Shown here: positions 27,728-38,370 of the stretch, piece by piece | How positions within the stretch are numbered: the stretch's first letter is position 1 | Layout of the letters: every line of letters starts with the position of its first letter | Source: Modestobacter italicus | Lineage (GTDB): Bacteria > Actinomycetota > Actinomycetes > Mycobacteriales > Geodermatophilaceae | DNA: 64,000 nucleotides | Direction: 5' to 3' | Assembly: GCF_019799965.1 (NCBI RefSeq) | Contig: NZ_JABGCJ010000003.1 | Coordinates: forward strand, 496,001 to 560,000 | The notes under the pieces: generated by a model | Databases searched by the model: none | Told to the model about the DNA's origin: nothing | What the model saw: the letters and a program-made list of their open reading frames with translations, nothing else | Translations under genes and position numbers: made by a program

Positions 27728-27841
27728 TCAGCCCTGGCGCTGCTTGTGCCGGGCGTTCTCGCAGATGACCATGACCCGGCCGTGCCGGCGGATCACCTTG
27801 CACTTGTCGCAGATCTTCTTCACCGACGGCTGGACCTTCAC
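27728..27841 (-). CDS. rpmJ: ribosomal protein L36
   Basis: 37 residues, [20 protein letters not shown] then [16 protein letters not shown]. The zinc ligands C-x2-C-x12-C-x4-H are complete (C+ form). The start is GTG 27841, giving the standard length; ATG 27856 five codons upstream is an alternative with AGGA touching it. Too short for most ORF cut-offs. Between infA and rpsM. Confidence 0.95.
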   Translation of the reverse strand: MKVQPSVKKICDKCKVIRRHGRVMVICENARHKQRQG

Positions 27842-27911
27842 CGGTGCCGCCCTCATTCCTGTAGTTCGTGGCCGGAGCCCGACGTCCGCACGGACGCCGG
27901 ACCGGCGGGGG

Positions 27912-28133
27912 TCACTTGTAGCGGTAGACGATGCGGCCGCGCGTGAGGTCGTAGGGCGAGAGCTCCACGACGACGCGGTCCTCGGGCAGGATGCGGATGT
28001 AGTGCTGCCGCATCTTGCCGCTGATGTGGGCGAGCACCCGGTGCCCGTTCTGCAGTTCGACCCGGAACATCGCGTTGGGCAGCGGCTCGACGACGCGACC
28101 CTCGACCTCGATGGCCCCGTCCTTCTTCGCCAC
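27912..28133 (-). CDS. infA: translation initiation factor IF-1
   Basis: 73 residues from GTG 28133 ([20 protein letters not shown]), ending [11 protein letters not shown], the standard length. OB fold; binds the 30S A site during initiation. GAGGAGG lies 9 bases upstream. The open frame further upstream (to 28325) shows no IF-1 sequence. First gene of infA-rpmJ-rpsM-rpsK-rpsD-rpoA-rplQ. Confidence 0.97.
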   Translation of the reverse strand: MAKKDGAIEVEGRVVEPLPNAMFRVELQNGHRVLAHISGKMRQHYIRILPEDRVVVELSPYDLTRGRIVYRYK

Positions 28134-28295
28134 GCCTACACGGCCTCCTCGTTCGATCGAAGTGCATGCGCCCATGCCGGTGCGACAGGGCGGTGGTGCT
28201 GGGGTCCACTGCTGGATGGTGCGAGCGATCTCGCTGAGGGCGTCCATCGGCGTACGGCCACAGCACGACGACGGACGGCGCGAACGCCATCGGTC

Positions 28296-28325
28296 ACTGT
28301 ACTCCCCGTGGCACCAGGTCTCCAA
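28296..28325 (-). promoter_or_regulatory. possible infA operon promoter
   Basis: TTGGAG-N18-TACAGT on the minus strand in the 268-base gap after map, giving an infA leader of about 155 bases. The -10 is good, the -35 only fair. No terminator-like stem was seen after map. Confidence 0.45.
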
Positions 28326-28401
28326 CCCGGCCTGGGGTGACGGTGACCATCCCCCCGGCTGCGGTGGGACCCGCGCGGGACGGGCGTCCGCGGTCGACCG
28401 A

Positions 28402-29205
28402 TCAGGACCGGGCGGTGACGCCGAACGGCGCCAGGCCCGCGAGGCCGCCGTCCTCGGCGGTGAGGACCCAGGGGCCCTCAGGGGTGACGGCCACGGTGTG
28501 CTCGAAGTGCGCCGCTCGGGAGTGGTCCTTGGTCACCACGGTCCAGCCGTCCTCGAGCTCGACGGTGGCCGGGTCACCGATGGTCACCATCGGCTCGATC
28601 GCCAGCACCAGCCCCGGCACGAGCTTGGGCCCGCGGCCCGGCCGCCCGTAGTTGAGCACGTGGGGGTCCTGGTGCATCTCCGTGCCGATGCCGTGGCCGC
28701 CGTAGTGGTCGACGATGCCGTAGGGGTGCTCGTGCGCGGTGATGGACTCCTCCACCGCGTGGCTGATGTCGGTCAGCCGACCACCGGCGATCGCCTTGGC
28801 CAGCCCGGCCCACATCGACCGTTCCGTGACCTCCAGCAGCGCTGCGTCCTCCGGGGTGGCCGAACCGACGGTCACGGTCACGGCCGAGTCGCTGTGCCAG
28901 CCCTGCAGGATGGCGCCGCAGTCGATCGAGATGTTGTCCCCCTCGGCCAGCACCCGGTCCGGATCGGGGATGCCGTGCACAACCTCGTCGTTGATCGACG
29001 CGCAGATGGTGCCGGTGAACCCGTGGTAGCCGAGGAAGTTCGGCACCGCGCCATGGGACCGGATGTGGTCCTCGGCGATCGCGTCGAGCTCACCGGTGGT
29101 GACACCGGGCGCCACCGCGGCCTTGACCGCCTTCAGCGCACCGGCGGTGATCAGACCGGAGGCCCGCATCAACTCGACCTCGTGCGCGGTCTTGATCTGG
29201 ATCAT
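28402..29205 (-). CDS. map: methionine aminopeptidase type I
   Basis: 267 residues from ATG 29205 ([17 protein letters not shown]). Removes N-terminal Met. The pita-bread metal ligands are D95, D106, H171, E204 and E235, with catalytic H77 (NDEVVHG). No N-terminal zinc finger extension, so a MetAP1a-like form. An upstream extension of the frame to 29370 is not MetAP-like. Follows adk, as in many actinobacteria. Confidence 0.97.
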   Translation of the reverse strand: MIQIKTAHEVELMRASGLITAGALKAVKAAVAPGVTTGELDAIAEDHIRSHGAVPNFLGYHGFTGTICASINDEVVHGIPDPDRVLAEGDNISIDCGAILQGWHSDSAVTVTVGSATPEDAALLEVTERSMWAGLAKAIAGGRLTDISHAVEESITAHEHPYGIVDHYGGHGIGTEMHQDPHVLNYGRPGRGPKLVPGLVLAIEPMVTIGDPATVELEDGWTVVTKDHSRAAHFEHTVAVTPEGPWVLTAEDGGLAGLAPFGVTARS

Positions 29206-29278
29206 GCGTCCACTCCACTTCGCCACCAGGGGCAGTCGGCCGAGGAGCGCGGCACCGCGGTCGCCGTGCACCGGAGAC

Positions 29279-29923
29279 CTACCGGTCTCGGTCCTCGGTC
29301 GAGCCGTCGGCCGGCTCGTCCCCGGGCTCGTCGTCCAGTGCGGCCTCGGCGCCCAGCGCCTCCAGCGCACGTCGGGTGACCTCGTCGATCTCGCCGATCG
29401 CGTCGATCTGGCTCAGCAGCCCGGCCTCCGCGTAGAAACCGGACAGCGGCGCCGTCTGTTCCCGGTAGACCTCCAGACGGTGCCGGACGGTCTCGGGCTT
29501 GTCGTCGTCCCGCTGCACCCACTCGCCGTCGACGAGCATCCGGCGTCCGGAGAGCCGACGGACCAGCTCGTCCTCGTCCACGACGAGCTCGAGGCACCGG
29601 TCCAGTACGTGACCCATCTCGGCGAGCGAGTCACGCAGCTGCTCCGCCTGGGCGATGGTGCGGGGGAAGCCGTCCAGCAGGAAACCGGCCTTGGCGTCCG
29701 GCTCGGCCAACCGGTCGGACACCATCGCCACGGTGATCTCGTCGGGGACCAGGTCACCGGCGTCCATGTAGGCCTTCGCCTGCTGTCCGAGCTCGGTCTC
29801 CCCGCTCACGTTCGCCCGGAAGATGTCACCCGTCGAGATGGCGGGCACGCCGAGCCGGCGGGCGATGATCTGGGCCTGGGTCCCCTTGCCGGCTCCGGGC
29901 GGGCCCAGCAGCACGACGCGCAC
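29279..29923 (-). CDS. adk: adenylate kinase
   Basis: AMP + ATP to 2 ADP. 214 residues. P-loop [10 protein letters not shown] at 7-16, [17 protein letters not shown] with DGFPR motif near 85, and a short, cysteine-free LID as in actinobacteria. The C-terminal ~25 residues are acidic ([18 protein letters not shown]). The GTG start shares one base with the secY stop (TAGTG). Confidence 0.97.
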   Translation of the reverse strand: MRVVLLGPPGAGKGTQAQIIARRLGVPAISTGDIFRANVSGETELGQQAKAYMDAGDLVPDEITVAMVSDRLAEPDAKAGFLLDGFPRTIAQAEQLRDSLAEMGHVLDRCLELVVDEDELVRRLSGRRMLVDGEWVQRDDDKPETVRHRLEVYREQTAPLSGFYAEAGLLSQIDAIGEIDEVTRRALEALGAEAALDDEPGDEPADGSTEDRDR

Positions 29924-31233
29924 TACCGCAGGAACCCTTCGTAGCTGCGCTGGTTGAGCTGCGTCTCGATCTGCTTCACCGTCTCCAAGCCAACTCCCAC
30001 CATGATCAGCACCGCGGTCCCGCCGAACGGGAAGTTCTGGTTCTGCCCCTCTTGCGTGATCGAGAGGAACAGGTTGGGCAGCACCGCCACCAGCCCGAGG
30101 TAGATCGAGCCGGGGAGGGTGATCCGCGACAGCACGTACTGCAGGTACTCAGCGGTGGGACGCCCGGGCCGGATGCCGGGGATGAAGCCGCCGTAGCGCT
30201 TCATGTCGTCGGCCCGCTCCTCGGGGTTGAACGTGATCGACACGTAGAAGTACGTGAAGAACATGATCAACGCGAAGTAGATCGCGATGTGGACCGGGCT
30301 GCTCTGGTTGATCACGTAGTTCTCGAAGAACCGCCGCACCGGACCGGTCGAGTCGCTCTGCAGCTGACTGATCAGCTGCGGCAGGTACAGCAGCGAGGAG
30401 GCGAAGATGACCGGGATGACGCCGGCCTGGTTCACCTTCAGCGGCAGGTACGTCGAGGTCCCGCCGTACATCCGGCGGCCGACCATGCGCTTGGCGTACT
30501 GCACCGGGATACGGCGCTGCGCCTGCTCGACGTAGACCACCGAGGCGATGACCACCAGCGCGAAGATGCACACGACCGTGAAGACGACCGCGCCACGGGT
30601 CTGCAGGATGGACCCCCCCTCGGCGGGGATGCGCGCCGCGATCGAGGTGAAGATCAGCACGGACATGCCGTTGCCGATCCCCTTCTCGGTCAGCAGCTCG
30701 CCCAGCCACATGATCACGGCCGTGCCCGCGGTCAGCGTGACCACCAGGACGACGGTGGTCCAGACCGAGTCGGACGGGATGATGTCCTGCTGACAGTTCG
30801 GGAACAGCTGCCCGCTGCGCGCCAGCGCGATGATCCCGGTGCTCTGCAGCACGGCGAGCGCGATGGTCAGGTACCGGGTGTACTGGGTCAGCTTCTGCTG
30901 GCCCGACTGCCCTTCCTTCTTCAGCTGCTCGAAACGCGGGATGACCACGACCAGCAGCTGCACGATGATGCTCGCGGTGATGTACGGCATGATGCCGAGC
31001 GCGAACACCGAGAGCCGCAGCAGCGCGCCACCGGAGAAGAGGTTGACCAGCGAGTAGACGTCGCGCTGGTCGGAGGCCTGGGCCTGGTCCAGGCAGCTGT
31101 TGATCGCCTCGATCGAGACGCCCGGCCCGGGCACGCTGGCCCCCAGCCGGTACACGGCGATGAGGGCCAGGGAGAACAGCAGCTTGCGCCGGAGGTCTGG
31201 CGTCCGGAACGCCGCGGCGAACGCCTGCAGCAC
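29923..31233 (-). CDS. secY: protein translocase subunit SecY
   Basis: 436 residues from GTG 31233 ([19 protein letters not shown]) after GGGGAGGG. Ten membrane segments; the plug/TM2 region with [20 protein letters not shown] and the cytosolic loop [24 protein letters not shown], which binds SecA/ribosome, are intact. Separated from rplO by a 175-base gap with a stem-loop, so secY-adk-map may be expressed partly independently of the spc ribosomal genes. Confidence 0.98.
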   Translation of the reverse strand: MLQAFAAAFRTPDLRRKLLFSLALIAVYRLGASVPGPGVSIEAINSCLDQAQASDQRDVYSLVNLFSGGALLRLSVFALGIMPYITASIIVQLLVVVIPRFEQLKKEGQSGQQKLTQYTRYLTIALAVLQSTGIIALARSGQLFPNCQQDIIPSDSVWTTVVLVVTLTAGTAVIMWLGELLTEKGIGNGMSVLIFTSIAARIPAEGGSILQTRGAVVFTVVCIFALVVIASVVYVEQAQRRIPVQYAKRMVGRRMYGGTSTYLPLKVNQAGVIPVIFASSLLYLPQLISQLQSDSTGPVRRFFENYVINQSSPVHIAIYFALIMFFTYFYVSITFNPEERADDMKRYGGFIPGIRPGRPTAEYLQYVLSRITLPGSIYLGLVAVLPNLFLSITQEGQNQNFPFGGTAVLIMVGVGLETVKQIETQLNQRSYEGFLR

Positions 31234-31356
31234 GTGCCCTCCCCGAGTCGGTCGTGTGAGTGTAAGGACCACCCCGCCCCCCACCACTCGCAGGCTCGCG
31301 GCGGGGCCCTGCGGGGCGGCCGTCCAACCCTATCCGTGGGGAGCTGGATGCCAGAC

Positions 31357-31401
31357 GACCCCCGGGACAGGCACCCTGTTCGGGTGACCGGCCCGGGGGT
31401 C
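31357..31401 (-). terminator. stem-loop between rplO and secY
   Basis: Outer 10-bp arms GACCCCCGGG/CCCGGGGGTC enclose an inner CACCC/GGGTG hairpin; starts 7 bases after the rplO stop. No U-tract. Confidence 0.6.
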
Positions 31402-31408
31402 GGCTGGG

Positions 31409-31852
31409 TCAGATCTGGGTGGTGCTGCCCCCGGCAGCGCCGATCTTCTCCTCGGCGGACTTGGAGAAGGCGTGCGCACGCACGTTCACCGAGACCCCGC
31501 CGAGCTCGCCGGTGCCGAGCACCTTGACCGGCTGACCGCGCCGGATGGCGCCGGCGTCAGCCAGCGTGTCCGGGTCGATCGCGCCGCCCTGCGGGAACAG
31601 GGAGGCGATCCGGTCCAGGTTCACGACCTGGAAGACGACCTTGTTGTTGTTCTTGAAGCCCGAGAGCTTCGGCAGCCGCATGTGCAGCGGGGTCTGACCG
31701 CCCTCGAAGCGGGCAGAGACCTGCACGCGGGCGCCGGAGCCCTTGGTGCCGCGACCAGCGGTCTTGCCCTTGGAGCCCTCACCACGACCGACGCGGGTCT
31801 TCTTGGTGTGGGCGCCGGGGGCCGGCCGCAGGTGGTGGACCTTGAGAGTCAT
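31409..31852 (-). CDS. rplO: ribosomal protein L15
   Basis: 147 residues. The Gly-rich N-terminus [22 protein letters not shown] and the core [19 protein letters not shown] are conserved. 13 bases after rpmD; last ribosomal gene of the spc operon before the hairpin and secY. Confidence 0.98.
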   Translation of the reverse strand: MTLKVHHLRPAPGAHTKKTRVGRGEGSKGKTAGRGTKGSGARVQVSARFEGGQTPLHMRLPKLSGFKNNNKVVFQVVNLDRIASLFPQGGAIDPDTLADAGAIRRGQPVKVLGTGELGGVSVNVRAHAFSKSAEEKIGAAGGSTTQI

Positions 31853-31865
31853 TGCGTTCCCCTGC

Positions 31866-32048
31866 TCAGACGATCTCTTCGACGGCGACCAGGTGCGGCA
31901 CCGTCGCGACCATCCCGCGGATCTCGGGACGGTCCTCCTGGACGACCGAGTCGTTGATCCGCTTGAGCCCCAGCGAACGCAGCGTCTGACGCTGGTTCGG
32001 CTTGGTGCCGATGGCCGACTTGACCTGGGTGACCTTCAGCTGAGCCAT
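31866..32048 (-). CDS. rpmD: ribosomal protein L30
   Basis: 60 residues, [20 protein letters not shown] then [14 protein letters not shown], the standard single-domain bacterial L30. Starts one base after the rpsE stop. Confidence 0.97.
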   Translation of the reverse strand: MAQLKVTQVKSAIGTKPNQRQTLRSLGLKRINDSVVQEDRPEIRGMVATVPHLVAVEEIV

Positions 32049-32049
32049 C

Positions 32050-32676
32050 TCAGACCCCCTGACCGGCCCGCGCGCGCAGCATGGCGGCCGGGGCGACGTC
32101 CTCCAGGGGCAGGCCGCGGCGAGCCGCGATCTCCTCGGGGCGGACGAGGTCCTTCAGCGCCTGCATGGTCGCGTGGACGATGTTGATCGGGTTCGAGGAC
32201 CCGAGGCTCTTGGAGAGCACGTCGTGGATGCCGGCGCACTCCAGGACGGCGCGCACCGGACCACCGGCGATGACACCGGTACCCGGGCTGGCCGGCTTGA
32301 GCAGCACCACACCGGCCGCCGCCTCACCCTGCACGGGGTGCGGGATGGTGCTGGCGATGCGGGGCACCTTGTAGAAGTGCTTCTTGGCCTCCTCGACGCC
32401 CTTGGCGATCGCCGCGGGCACCTCCTTGGCCTTGCCGTAGCCGACACCCACGGTGCCGTCGCCGTCGCCGACGATCACCAGCGCGGTGAAGCTGAAACGC
32501 CGACCGCCCTTGACGACCTTCGAGACGCGGTTGATGGCCACGACCCGCTCGATGAACTGGCTCTTCTCCGCGGCACCACCGGGTCCGCGACCGCCGTCCC
32601 GGCGGTCACGACGGTCGTTGCCGCCGGTGCCACCGGCACCGCCGGCGCCACCGCCGCGTCGCTGTGGTCCTGGCAT
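32050..32676 (-). CDS. rpsE: ribosomal protein S5 with Gly/Arg-rich N-terminus
   Basis: 208 residues from ATG 32676. The first ~38 residues are Gly/Arg/Asp-rich ([20 protein letters not shown]), then the S5 dsRBD-like and C-terminal domains with [20 protein letters not shown] and the [10 protein letters not shown] loop. GAGAGGGAC precedes the ATG. The start shares one base with the stop of an 11-codon minicistron that joins it to rplR. Confidence 0.97.
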   Translation of the reverse strand: MPGPQRRGGGAGGAGGTGGNDRRDRRDGGRGPGGAAEKSQFIERVVAINRVSKVVKGGRRFSFTALVIVGDGDGTVGVGYGKAKEVPAAIAKGVEEAKKHFYKVPRIASTIPHPVQGEAAAGVVLLKPASPGTGVIAGGPVRAVLECAGIHDVLSKSLGSSNPINIVHATMQALKDLVRPEEIAARRGLPLEDVAPAAMLRARAGQGV

Positions 32677-32711
32677 CAGACGTCCCTCTCGATCTCGGTT
32701 GTGGTGCTCAT
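32676..32711 (-). CDS. 11-codon minicistron between rplR and rpsE
   Basis: Minus-strand ATG AGC ACC ... GTC TGA encodes [11 protein letters not shown]. Its ATG overlaps the rplR stop (TGATG) and its TGA overlaps the rpsE ATG (TGATG), and it contains the rpsE ribosome site (GAGAGGGAC). Ribosomes could pass from rplR through it to rpsE by termination-reinitiation. It may be a translational coupler rather than a functional peptide, or simply coincidental. Confidence 0.4.
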   Translation of the reverse strand: MSTTTEIERDV

Positions 32712-33127
32712 CAGAAGTCCAGCCCGCCCTCGCGGGCAGCATCGGCCAGAGCCGCGATGCGCCCGGCGTACCGGTTGCCGCCGCGGTCGAACACGACCGC
32801 GTCGATGCCGGCGGCCTTGGCGCGCTCGGCGACCAGGGCCCCCACCCGGCGGGCGAGGGCGGACTTGTCGCCCTCGGCGCCCTTGAGGCTGGCGTCCATG
32901 GTCGAGGCGCTGGCCAGCGTACGGCCCACCGTGTCGTCGATGACCTGGACGTGGATGTGCCGGGAGCTGCGCTTGACGACCAGACGCGGTCGCTCCGGCG
33001 TGCCACCCACCCGCTTGCGCAGGCGGTTGTGACGGCGCAGCCGCGAGACGCGGCGCGCAGTGCTGACGTCGGTGCCCACGGGCTTGTGCACCCGGGCACC
33101 CTTCGCGGTGTTCGCTGCCTGTGCCAT
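32711..33127 (-). CDS. rplR: ribosomal protein L18
   Basis: 138 residues from ATG 33127; GTG 33130 immediately before it is the only alternative. Carries 5S r[27 protein letters not shown] and the C-terminal [22 protein letters not shown] are conserved. The start shares one base with the rplF stop (TGATG). Confidence 0.97.
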   Translation of the reverse strand: MAQAANTAKGARVHKPVGTDVSTARRVSRLRRHNRLRKRVGGTPERPRLVVKRSSRHIHVQVIDDTVGRTLASASTMDASLKGAEGDKSALARRVGALVAERAKAAGIDAVVFDRGGNRYAGRIAALADAAREGGLDF

Positions 33128-33666
33128 CACTTGCCCGTCTTCCCGACCTTGCGCTTGACGACCTCGCCCTGGTACCGCACGCCCTTGCCCTTGTACGGGT
33201 CGGGCCGGCGGATCTTGCGGATCTTGGCGGCGACCTCGCCCACCTGCTGCTTGTCGATGCCGGTCACCCGCAGGCGGGTGGGGGCCTCGACCGTGAAGGA
33301 GATCCCCTCGGGGGCCTTCACCACCACCGGGTGGCTGAAGCCGAGCGCGAACTCGAGGTCCGAGCCCCGGGCCTGCACGCGGTAACCGACACCGACGATC
33401 TCCAGGGTCTTGTCGTAGCCCTGGGTCACACCGGTGATCATGTTGGCGATCAGCGTCCGGGACAGACCGTGCAGGGCCCGGCTCTCGCGCTCGTCGTTCG
33501 GGCGCTGCACCAGCAGCGTCCCGTCCTCACCGCGCTCGACGGTGATGGGAGCGGCCACCGTGTGGCTCAGCTTCCCCTTCGGTCCCGACACGTTGACCGT
33601 GCGCCCGTCCAGGGCGACGTCCACTCCGCTGGGCACCGGAATCGGGAGTCGTCCGATCCGTGACAT
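33127..33666 (-). CDS. rplF: ribosomal protein L6
   Basis: 179 residues, two L6 repeats; [17 protein letters not shown] start and C-terminal [27 protein letters not shown] are standard. Binds the GTPase-associated region of 23S rRNA. 15 bases after rpsH. Confidence 0.98.
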   Translation of the reverse strand: MSRIGRLPIPVPSGVDVALDGRTVNVSGPKGKLSHTVAAPITVERGEDGTLLVQRPNDERESRALHGLSRTLIANMITGVTQGYDKTLEIVGVGYRVQARGSDLEFALGFSHPVVVKAPEGISFTVEAPTRLRVTGIDKQQVGEVAAKIRKIRRPDPYKGKGVRYQGEVVKRKVGKTGK

Positions 33667-33681
33667 GTCTGCTCGCTCCTC

Positions 33682-34092
33682 TTACCAGACGTAGGCGAGG
33701 ACTTCCCCACCCACGCCCTTCTTGGTCGCCTGCTTGTCGGTCAGCAGCCCAGTGGAGGTGGAGATGATCGCCACCCCGAGGCCGCCGAGGACCTTCGGCA
33801 GGGCGGTCGACTTCGCGTAGACCCGCAGGCCGGGCTTGGACACGCGGCGGACGCCGGCGATGCTGCGCTCACGGTTGGGGCCGTACTTGAGGGAGACCAC
33901 GAGCTCCTTGCGGACGTGGCCGTCCACCTCGACGTCGTTGACGGTCCAGCCGCCGATGTAGCCCTCCTGCTGGAGGATCTCGGCGACCTTCGTCTTCAGC
34001 TTCGACGACGGCATGGCCGCGGCGTCGTGGTACGCCTGGTTGGCGTTGCGGATGCGCGTGAGCATGTCCGCGATCGGGTCGGTCATCGTCAT
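33682..34092 (-). CDS. rpsH: ribosomal protein S8
   Basis: 136 residues; [22 protein letters not shown] start and [20 protein letters not shown] 16S-binding C-terminus. Known spc-operon autoregulator in E. coli; here it is separated from rpsZ by 175 bases with a very strong hairpin, where regulation could act. Confidence 0.98.
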   Translation of the reverse strand: MTMTDPIADMLTRIRNANQAYHDAAAMPSSKLKTKVAEILQQEGYIGGWTVNDVEVDGHVRKELVVSLKYGPNRERSIAGVRRVSKPGLRVYAKSTALPKVLGGLGVAIISTSTGLLTDKQATKKGVGGEVLAYVW

Positions 34093-34218
34093 GGGTGCGT
34101 CGTGCCTCTCTCGCCGCGGTTCCTCATGCGCTGGGTCCCGGAGACTTGGCGCTGGGCCTGTCGGCGATCGGTGGTGCTCATCTGGGTGACCGGTTGGTCG
34201 GTGTCACTGCTGAACAGC

Positions 34219-34263
34219 CCCGCTCCGTCCCACCGCGACTCAGTCGCGACGGGACGGAGCGGG
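34219..34263 (-). terminator. long stem-loop between rpsZ and rpsH
   Basis: CCCGCTCCGTCCC/GGGACGGAGCGGG (13 bp) stacked on CGCGACT/AGTCGCG (7 bp) with AC/AC mismatches and a one-base centre, starting 4 bases after the rpsZ stop. Among the strongest structures in the spc operon. The remaining ~125 bases before rpsH hold no recognised feature. Confidence 0.7.
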
Positions 34264-34267
34264 TACG

Positions 34268-34453
34268 TCACCAGCTGGACTTGCTCACGCCGGGGAGCTC
34301 CCCGGCGTGCGCCATCTCGCGCAGGCAGATCCGGCACAGGCCGAACTTGCGGAACACGGCGTGCGGACGACCGCAGCGCTGGCAGCGGGTGTAGCCGCGC
34401 ACGGCGAACTTCGGCGTGCGGGCCGCCTTGTTGACAAGGGCCTTCTTGGCCAT
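34268..34453 (-). CDS. rpsZ: ribosomal protein S14 type Z
   Basis: 61 residues, the short zinc-binding (C+) S14: [20 protein letters not shown] gives C24, C27, C40 and C43. Start [20 protein letters not shown], end GVSKSSW. 32 bases after rplE. Confidence 0.97.
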   Translation of the reverse strand: MAKKALVNKAARTPKFAVRGYTRCQRCGRPHAVFRKFGLCRICLREMAHAGELPGVSKSSW

Positions 34454-34485
34454 CTCTCGGTCTCCTACCTTCTACGCAGACCGCG

Positions 34486-35070
34486 TCAGCGGGTCGCGTT
34501 CACGACGGTCTGGCCGGCGAAGGGGAAGCCGAGCAGCGTGAGCAGCTCGCGGCCCTCCTCGTCGGTGGTGGCGGTGGTCACCAGGGTGATGTCCATGCCA
34601 CGCGGACGGTCGATCTTGTCGACGTCGATCTCGCGGAACATCGACTGCTCGGTCAGGCCGAACGTGTAGTTGCCGTGGCCGTCGAACTGCTTGGGGTTCA
34701 GGCCGCGGAAGTCGCGGATGCGGGGCAGGGCCAGCGACAGGAGCCGGTCCAGGAACTCCCACATGCGGTCGCCGCGGAGGGTGACCTTGGCGCCGATCGG
34801 CATGCCCTCGCGCAGCTTGAACTGCGCGATGGACTTGCGGGCCCGCACGACGGCGGGCTTCTGGCCGGTGATGGCGGTGAGGTCACGGACCGCACCGTCC
34901 ATCAGCTTGGCGTCACGGGTGGCCTCGCCGACGCCCATGTTGACCACGATCTTGACCAGACCGGGGATCTGCATGACGTTGCTGTAGCCGAACTCGGACT
35001 GCAGGGCCGGCGCGATCTCCTCGCGGTACCGGGCCAGCATCCGGGGCAGCTCACGGGTGGGTGCGCTCAT
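34486..35070 (-). CDS. rplE: ribosomal protein L5
   Basis: 194 residues; 5S rRNA binder contacting P-site t[41 protein letters not shown] and the C-terminal [21 protein letters not shown] are typical. Five bases after rplX. Confidence 0.98.
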   Translation of the reverse strand: MSAPTRELPRMLARYREEIAPALQSEFGYSNVMQIPGLVKIVVNMGVGEATRDAKLMDGAVRDLTAITGQKPAVVRARKSIAQFKLREGMPIGAKVTLRGDRMWEFLDRLLSLALPRIRDFRGLNPKQFDGHGNYTFGLTEQSMFREIDVDKIDRPRGMDITLVTTATTDEEGRELLTLLGFPFAGQTVVNATR

Positions 35071-35075
35071 GGTGA

Positions 35076-35423
35076 TCAGAGGTCCTTACCGGTGCGCCGC
35101 GAAACCCGGATGTTGCGGCCTTCCTCGTCCTTGCGGTAGCCGACCCGGGTCGGCTTGTCCTCGGAGTCGATGACCATCACGTTGCTCACGTGGATGGCCG
35201 CCTCCTGCGTGACGATCCCGCCCGACTGGGCACCACGCTGGGTGGTGCTGATCCGGGTGTGCTTCTTCACCCGGCCGATGCCCTCGACGAGGACCTTCTG
35301 GGTCTTCGGGAACGCGGCGATGACGCGGCCCTTGGCGCCCTTGTCCTTGCCGGACAGGACGACGACCGAGTCGCCCTTCTTGACCTTCATCGACGGGGTC
35401 TTCCCGCTCGACGGCTGAGCCAT
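35076..35423 (-). CDS. rplX: ribosomal protein L24
   Basis: 115 residues from ATG 35423; GTG 35429, overlapping the rplN stop by 4 bases, is an equally good alternative with GGAGG four bases before it. KOW motif [21 protein letters not shown] near residues 15-35. Assembly initiator of the 50S subunit. Confidence 0.96.
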   Translation of the reverse strand: MAQPSSGKTPSMKVKKGDSVVVLSGKDKGAKGRVIAAFPKTQKVLVEGIGRVKKHTRISTTQRGAQSGGIVTQEAAIHVSNVMVIDSEDKPTRVGYRKDEEGRNIRVSRRTGKDL

Positions 35424-35425
35424 GA

Positions 35426-35794
35426 TCACAACACCTCCGGAGCGAGCGAGATGATCCGCATGAAGCGCTTGTCACGCAGCTCGCGGCCGACCGGGCCGAA
35501 GATGCGGGTCCCGCGCGGGTCGCCGCTGTCGCGGATGATGACCGCGGCGTTCTCGTCGAAGCGGATGTAGGAGCCGTCGGGACGCCGACGCTCCTTCACC
35601 GTGCGGACGACGACGGCCTTGACCACGTCGCCCTTCTTGACGCCGGCGCCGGGCAGCGCGTCCTTGACGGTGGCGACGATGACGTCACCGATGCCCGCGT
35701 AGCGGCGCCCGGACCCGCCGAGCACGCGGATGCACAAGATCTCCTTGGCCCCGGTGTTGTCGGCGACCCTGAGCCGCGACTCCTGCTGGATCAC
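35426..35794 (-). CDS. rplN: ribosomal protein L14
   Basis: 122 residues from GTG 35794 ([19 protein letters not shown]), standard length, AGGAGCAGGAA before it. The frame extends upstream to 35881 but without L14 similarity. First gene after the 202-base gap that divides the S10 and spc operons. Confidence 0.98.
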   Translation of the reverse strand: MIQQESRLRVADNTGAKEILCIRVLGGSGRRYAGIGDVIVATVKDALPGAGVKKGDVVKAVVVRTVKERRRPDGSYIRFDENAAVIIRDSGDPRGTRIFGPVGRELRDKRFMRIISLAPEVL

Positions 35795-35863
35795 TTCCTG
35801 CTCCTGTATCTCAGTGGCGACAGCCGGACCGGATCGGTGAACCGGCTGTCCGGCACCCACGTG

Positions 35864-35899
35864 CGGACGCACCGGCAGCATGTGCCGCCGGTGCGTCCG
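35864..35899 (-). terminator. stem-loop between rpsQ and rplN
   Basis: Perfect 13-bp stem CGGACGCACCGGC/GCCGGTGCGTCCG with a 10-base loop. A smaller CCGGCC/GGCCGG hairpin lies about 70 bases nearer rpsQ. Probably marks the end of the S10 operon and precedes the spc promoter region. Confidence 0.65.
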
Positions 35900-35996
35900 T
35901 GCACGGGTACCGGGATGCGGCGCGCACCCGGAGGGCGCGCCAGTCGTCCAGAGTACTCCCTGCCCACCGGCCCCGAGAGGCCGGCTGCCGAGTGAC

Positions 35997-36296
35997 TTAC
36001 TTGGCCCGCTCGACGATGGTCACCAGGCGCCAGCGCTTGGTGGCCGAGGTCGGCCGGGTCTCCATGATCTGGACCCGGTCGCCGATGCCGGCGGTGTTCT
36101 CGTCGTCGTGCGCCTTCAGCTTGCTCGTCCGGCGCAGGACCTTGCCGTACAGGCCGTGCTTCACGCGGTCCTCGACCTCGACGACGATGGTCTTGTCCAT
36201 CTTGTCGCTGACGACCAGGCCCTCACGGACCTTGCGGTAGCCGCGCCCGGCGAGGCCCGGGCCGCTGGCAGCCTGCGTCTGCTCGCTCTCGCTCAT
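35997..36296 (-). CDS. rpsQ: ribosomal protein S17
   Basis: 99 residues. An ~18-residue Ser/Gln/Gly-rich N-terminal extension precedes the OB-fold core [24 protein letters not shown]. Overlaps the rpmC stop by 4 bases (ATGA). Last gene of the S10 operon here. Confidence 0.97.
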   Translation of the reverse strand: MSESEQTQAASGPGLAGRGYRKVREGLVVSDKMDKTIVVEVEDRVKHGLYGKVLRRTSKLKAHDDENTAGIGDRVQIMETRPTSATKRWRLVTIVERAK

Positions 36297-36526
36297 GCCA
36301 CACCCTCGTTCGGGGCGACCGAGAGACCCAGCTCGCGCTCGCGCATGATCGTGTAGATCCGGGCGATGTCGCGGCGGACGGTCTGCAGTCGCCGGTTGTT
36401 GTCCAGCTGGCCGGTGGCCACCTGGAACCGCAGGTTGAACAGCTCTTCGCGCGACTCGCGCAGCCGGGTGGCCAGCTCGTCGGCGGACAGCTCGCGCAGC
36501 TCAGGCGCAGTGAGACCGGCGGCCAT
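36293..36526 (-). CDS. rpmC: ribosomal protein L29
   Basis: 77 residues from ATG 36526 ([22 protein letters not shown]). Two-helix protein near the exit tunnel. Start shares one base with the rplP stop (TGATG); stop overlaps rpsQ. Confidence 0.96.
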   Translation of the reverse strand: MAAGLTAPELRELSADELATRLRESREELFNLRFQVATGQLDNNRRLQTVRRDIARIYTIMRERELGLSVAPNEGVA

Positions 36527-36942
36527 CACACCTCTCCTTCGCGAGTGATGAAGCGGCACTTCATGGGCAGCTTGTGGATGGCGCGGCGCATGGCCTCGCG
36601 GGCCACCGGCTCGGCGACACCCGACAGCTCGAACATGATCCGGCCGGGCTTGACGTTGGCGACCCACCACTCGGGCGAGCCCTTGCCGGAGCCCATGCGG
36701 GTCTCGGCGGGCTTCTTGGTGAGCGGACGGTCCGGGTAGATCGAGATCCACACCTTGCCGCCACGCTTGATGTGACGGGTCATGGCGATACGAGCGGACT
36801 CGATCTGCCGGTTGGTCACGTACGCCGGCTCGAGAGCCTGGATGGCGTACTCACCGAAGTTGATCGCGGTACCGCCCTTGGCCCGCCCGGAACGGTCCGG
36901 GTGGTGCTGCTTGCGGTGCTTGACGCGACGTGGGATGAGCAC
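36526..36942 (-). CDS. rplP: ribosomal protein L16
   Basis: 138 residues; [20 protein letters not shown] start, [22 protein letters not shown] core and [19 protein letters not shown] end are standard. Contacts the A-site tRNA elbow. Three bases after rpsC. Confidence 0.98.
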   Translation of the reverse strand: MLIPRRVKHRKQHHPDRSGRAKGGTAINFGEYAIQALEPAYVTNRQIESARIAMTRHIKRGGKVWISIYPDRPLTKKPAETRMGSGKGSPEWWVANVKPGRIMFELSGVAEPVAREAMRRAIHKLPMKCRFITREGEV

Positions 36943-36945
36943 GTC

Positions 36946-37875
36946 TCAGCCCTCCGTGTTCTCGGCACCGGCGGCCTGCGCGGCTGCGGTGCCCTCGGCG
37001 CCGGCGGCCTCGCCGACGCTCTGTGCGGGAACGGCCTCACCGGAGGTGACGGCGACGACGTCGGCCGGCGCGTCGGTGGGCTGCTCGGTGGTGGCCGGGC
37101 CGGTGGTGGTCTCGGCCGCGGCGCGGCCGGCCTCGGTGCCACCGGCGGTCGTGCCGGAGGAACCCGACCGGCGCTGCGGGCGCTGGGCCCGCTCACGGCG
37201 CTGCTGACGCTGGGCGAGGGCCTCGAGGGCCTCCCGCTCGGCCCGCGAACCGCTGGCGTCGCCCTTGTAGATCCACACCTTGACGCCGATCCGACCGAAG
37301 GTCGTACGGGCCTCGTAGATGCCGTAGTCGATGTTCGCCCGCAGCGTGTGCAGCGGCACACGACCCTCGCGGTAGAACTCCGAACGGCTCATCTCGGTGC
37401 CGCCCAGGCGCCCGGAGCACTGCACGCGGATGCCCTTGACCTGCGGGCTGCGCTGCGCCGACTGCATGGCCTTGCGCATGGCCCGACGGAAGCTGACGCG
37501 GCTGGAGAGCTGCTCGGCGACACCCTGGGCGACGAGCTGGGCATCGGACTCGGGGTTCTTGACCTCGAGGATGTTCAGCTGCACCTGCTTGCCGGTGAGC
37601 TTCTCCAGCTCACCGCGGATGCGGTCGGCCTCCGCACCACGGCGGCCGATGACGATGCCCGGCCGGGCGGTGTGGATGTCCACGCGGACGCGGTCACGGG
37701 TGCGCTCGATCTCCACCTTCGAGATGCCGGCGCGCTCCATGCCCTTGCCCATGAGCTTGCGGATGGCCACGTCTTCCTTGACGTAGTCGGCGTACAGCTT
37801 GTCCGCGTACCACCGGGACTTGTAGTCGGTGGTGATGCCGAGCCGGAACCCGTGCGGGTTGACCTTCTGACCCAC
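36946..37875 (-). CDS. rpsC: ribosomal protein S3 with long C-terminal tail
   Basis: 309 residues. KH domain with [22 protein letters not shown] at about 71-92 and the C-terminal S3 domain to about residue 215; then ~90 residues of low-complexity Ala/Gly/Thr/Glu sequence. Bacterial S3 is usually 210-280 residues. GTG 37875 shares one base with the rplV stop (TAGTG). Confidence 0.97.
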   Translation of the reverse strand: MGQKVNPHGFRLGITTDYKSRWYADKLYADYVKEDVAIRKLMGKGMERAGISKVEIERTRDRVRVDIHTARPGIVIGRRGAEADRIRGELEKLTGKQVQLNILEVKNPESDAQLVAQGVAEQLSSRVSFRRAMRKAMQSAQRSPQVKGIRVQCSGRLGGTEMSRSEFYREGRVPLHTLRANIDYGIYEARTTFGRIGVKVWIYKGDASGSRAEREALEALAQRQQRRERAQRPQRRSGSSGTTAGGTEAGRAAAETTTGPATTEQPTDAPADVVAVTSGEAVPAQSVGEAAGAEGTAAAQAAGAENTEG

Positions 37876-38339
37876 TAGCGGGTCCCTCCCCTCGTGTTGC
37901 TCTTCTGCTGGGTCGCCGGGCCGGACTGCCCGGTGTCCCGACGTGCCTTGCGGGAACGCTGCGCGAGCTCGGCGCTCGAGCTCACCTCGCTCACCTCGAC
38001 GGTGATGTGGCTGGTCCGCTTGTTGATGCGGAACGCCCGGCCCTGCGCACGCGGACGGATCCGCTTGAGCGTGGGGCCCTCGTCGACGAACGCGGCGCTG
38101 ACGACGAGCGCAGCCGGGTCGAGCTGCAGGTTGTGCTCGGCGTTGGCGACGGCGCTGGCGACGACCTTGGCCACCGGCTCGCTGGCGGTCTGCGGCGCGT
38201 AGCGCAGCAGGGCCAGTGCCTCGTCGGTCGGCAGGTAGCGGATCAGGTCCACCACCCGGCGTGCCTTCATGGGGGTGACGCTGACGAACCGGGCCGTGGC
38301 CCGGGCGACCGGCGTTTCCTGTCCCAACTGGGAAGTCAT
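37875..38339 (-). CDS. rplV: ribosomal protein L22
   Basis: 154 residues from ATG 38339 ([19 protein letters not shown]). The beta-hairpin [20 protein letters not shown] lining the exit tunnel (macrolide-resistance site) is wild-type-like. A ~30-residue polar C-terminal tail is extra. The frame extends upstream through the rpsS end without L22 similarity. Confidence 0.97.
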   Translation of the reverse strand: MTSQLGQETPVARATARFVSVTPMKARRVVDLIRYLPTDEALALLRYAPQTASEPVAKVVASAVANAEHNLQLDPAALVVSAAFVDEGPTLKRIRPRAQGRAFRINKRTSHITVEVSEVSSSAELAQRSRKARRDTGQSGPATQQKSNTRGGTR

Positions 38340-38370
38340 CTGGAGATTCTCTTCTCTACCTGGTCGTCGC

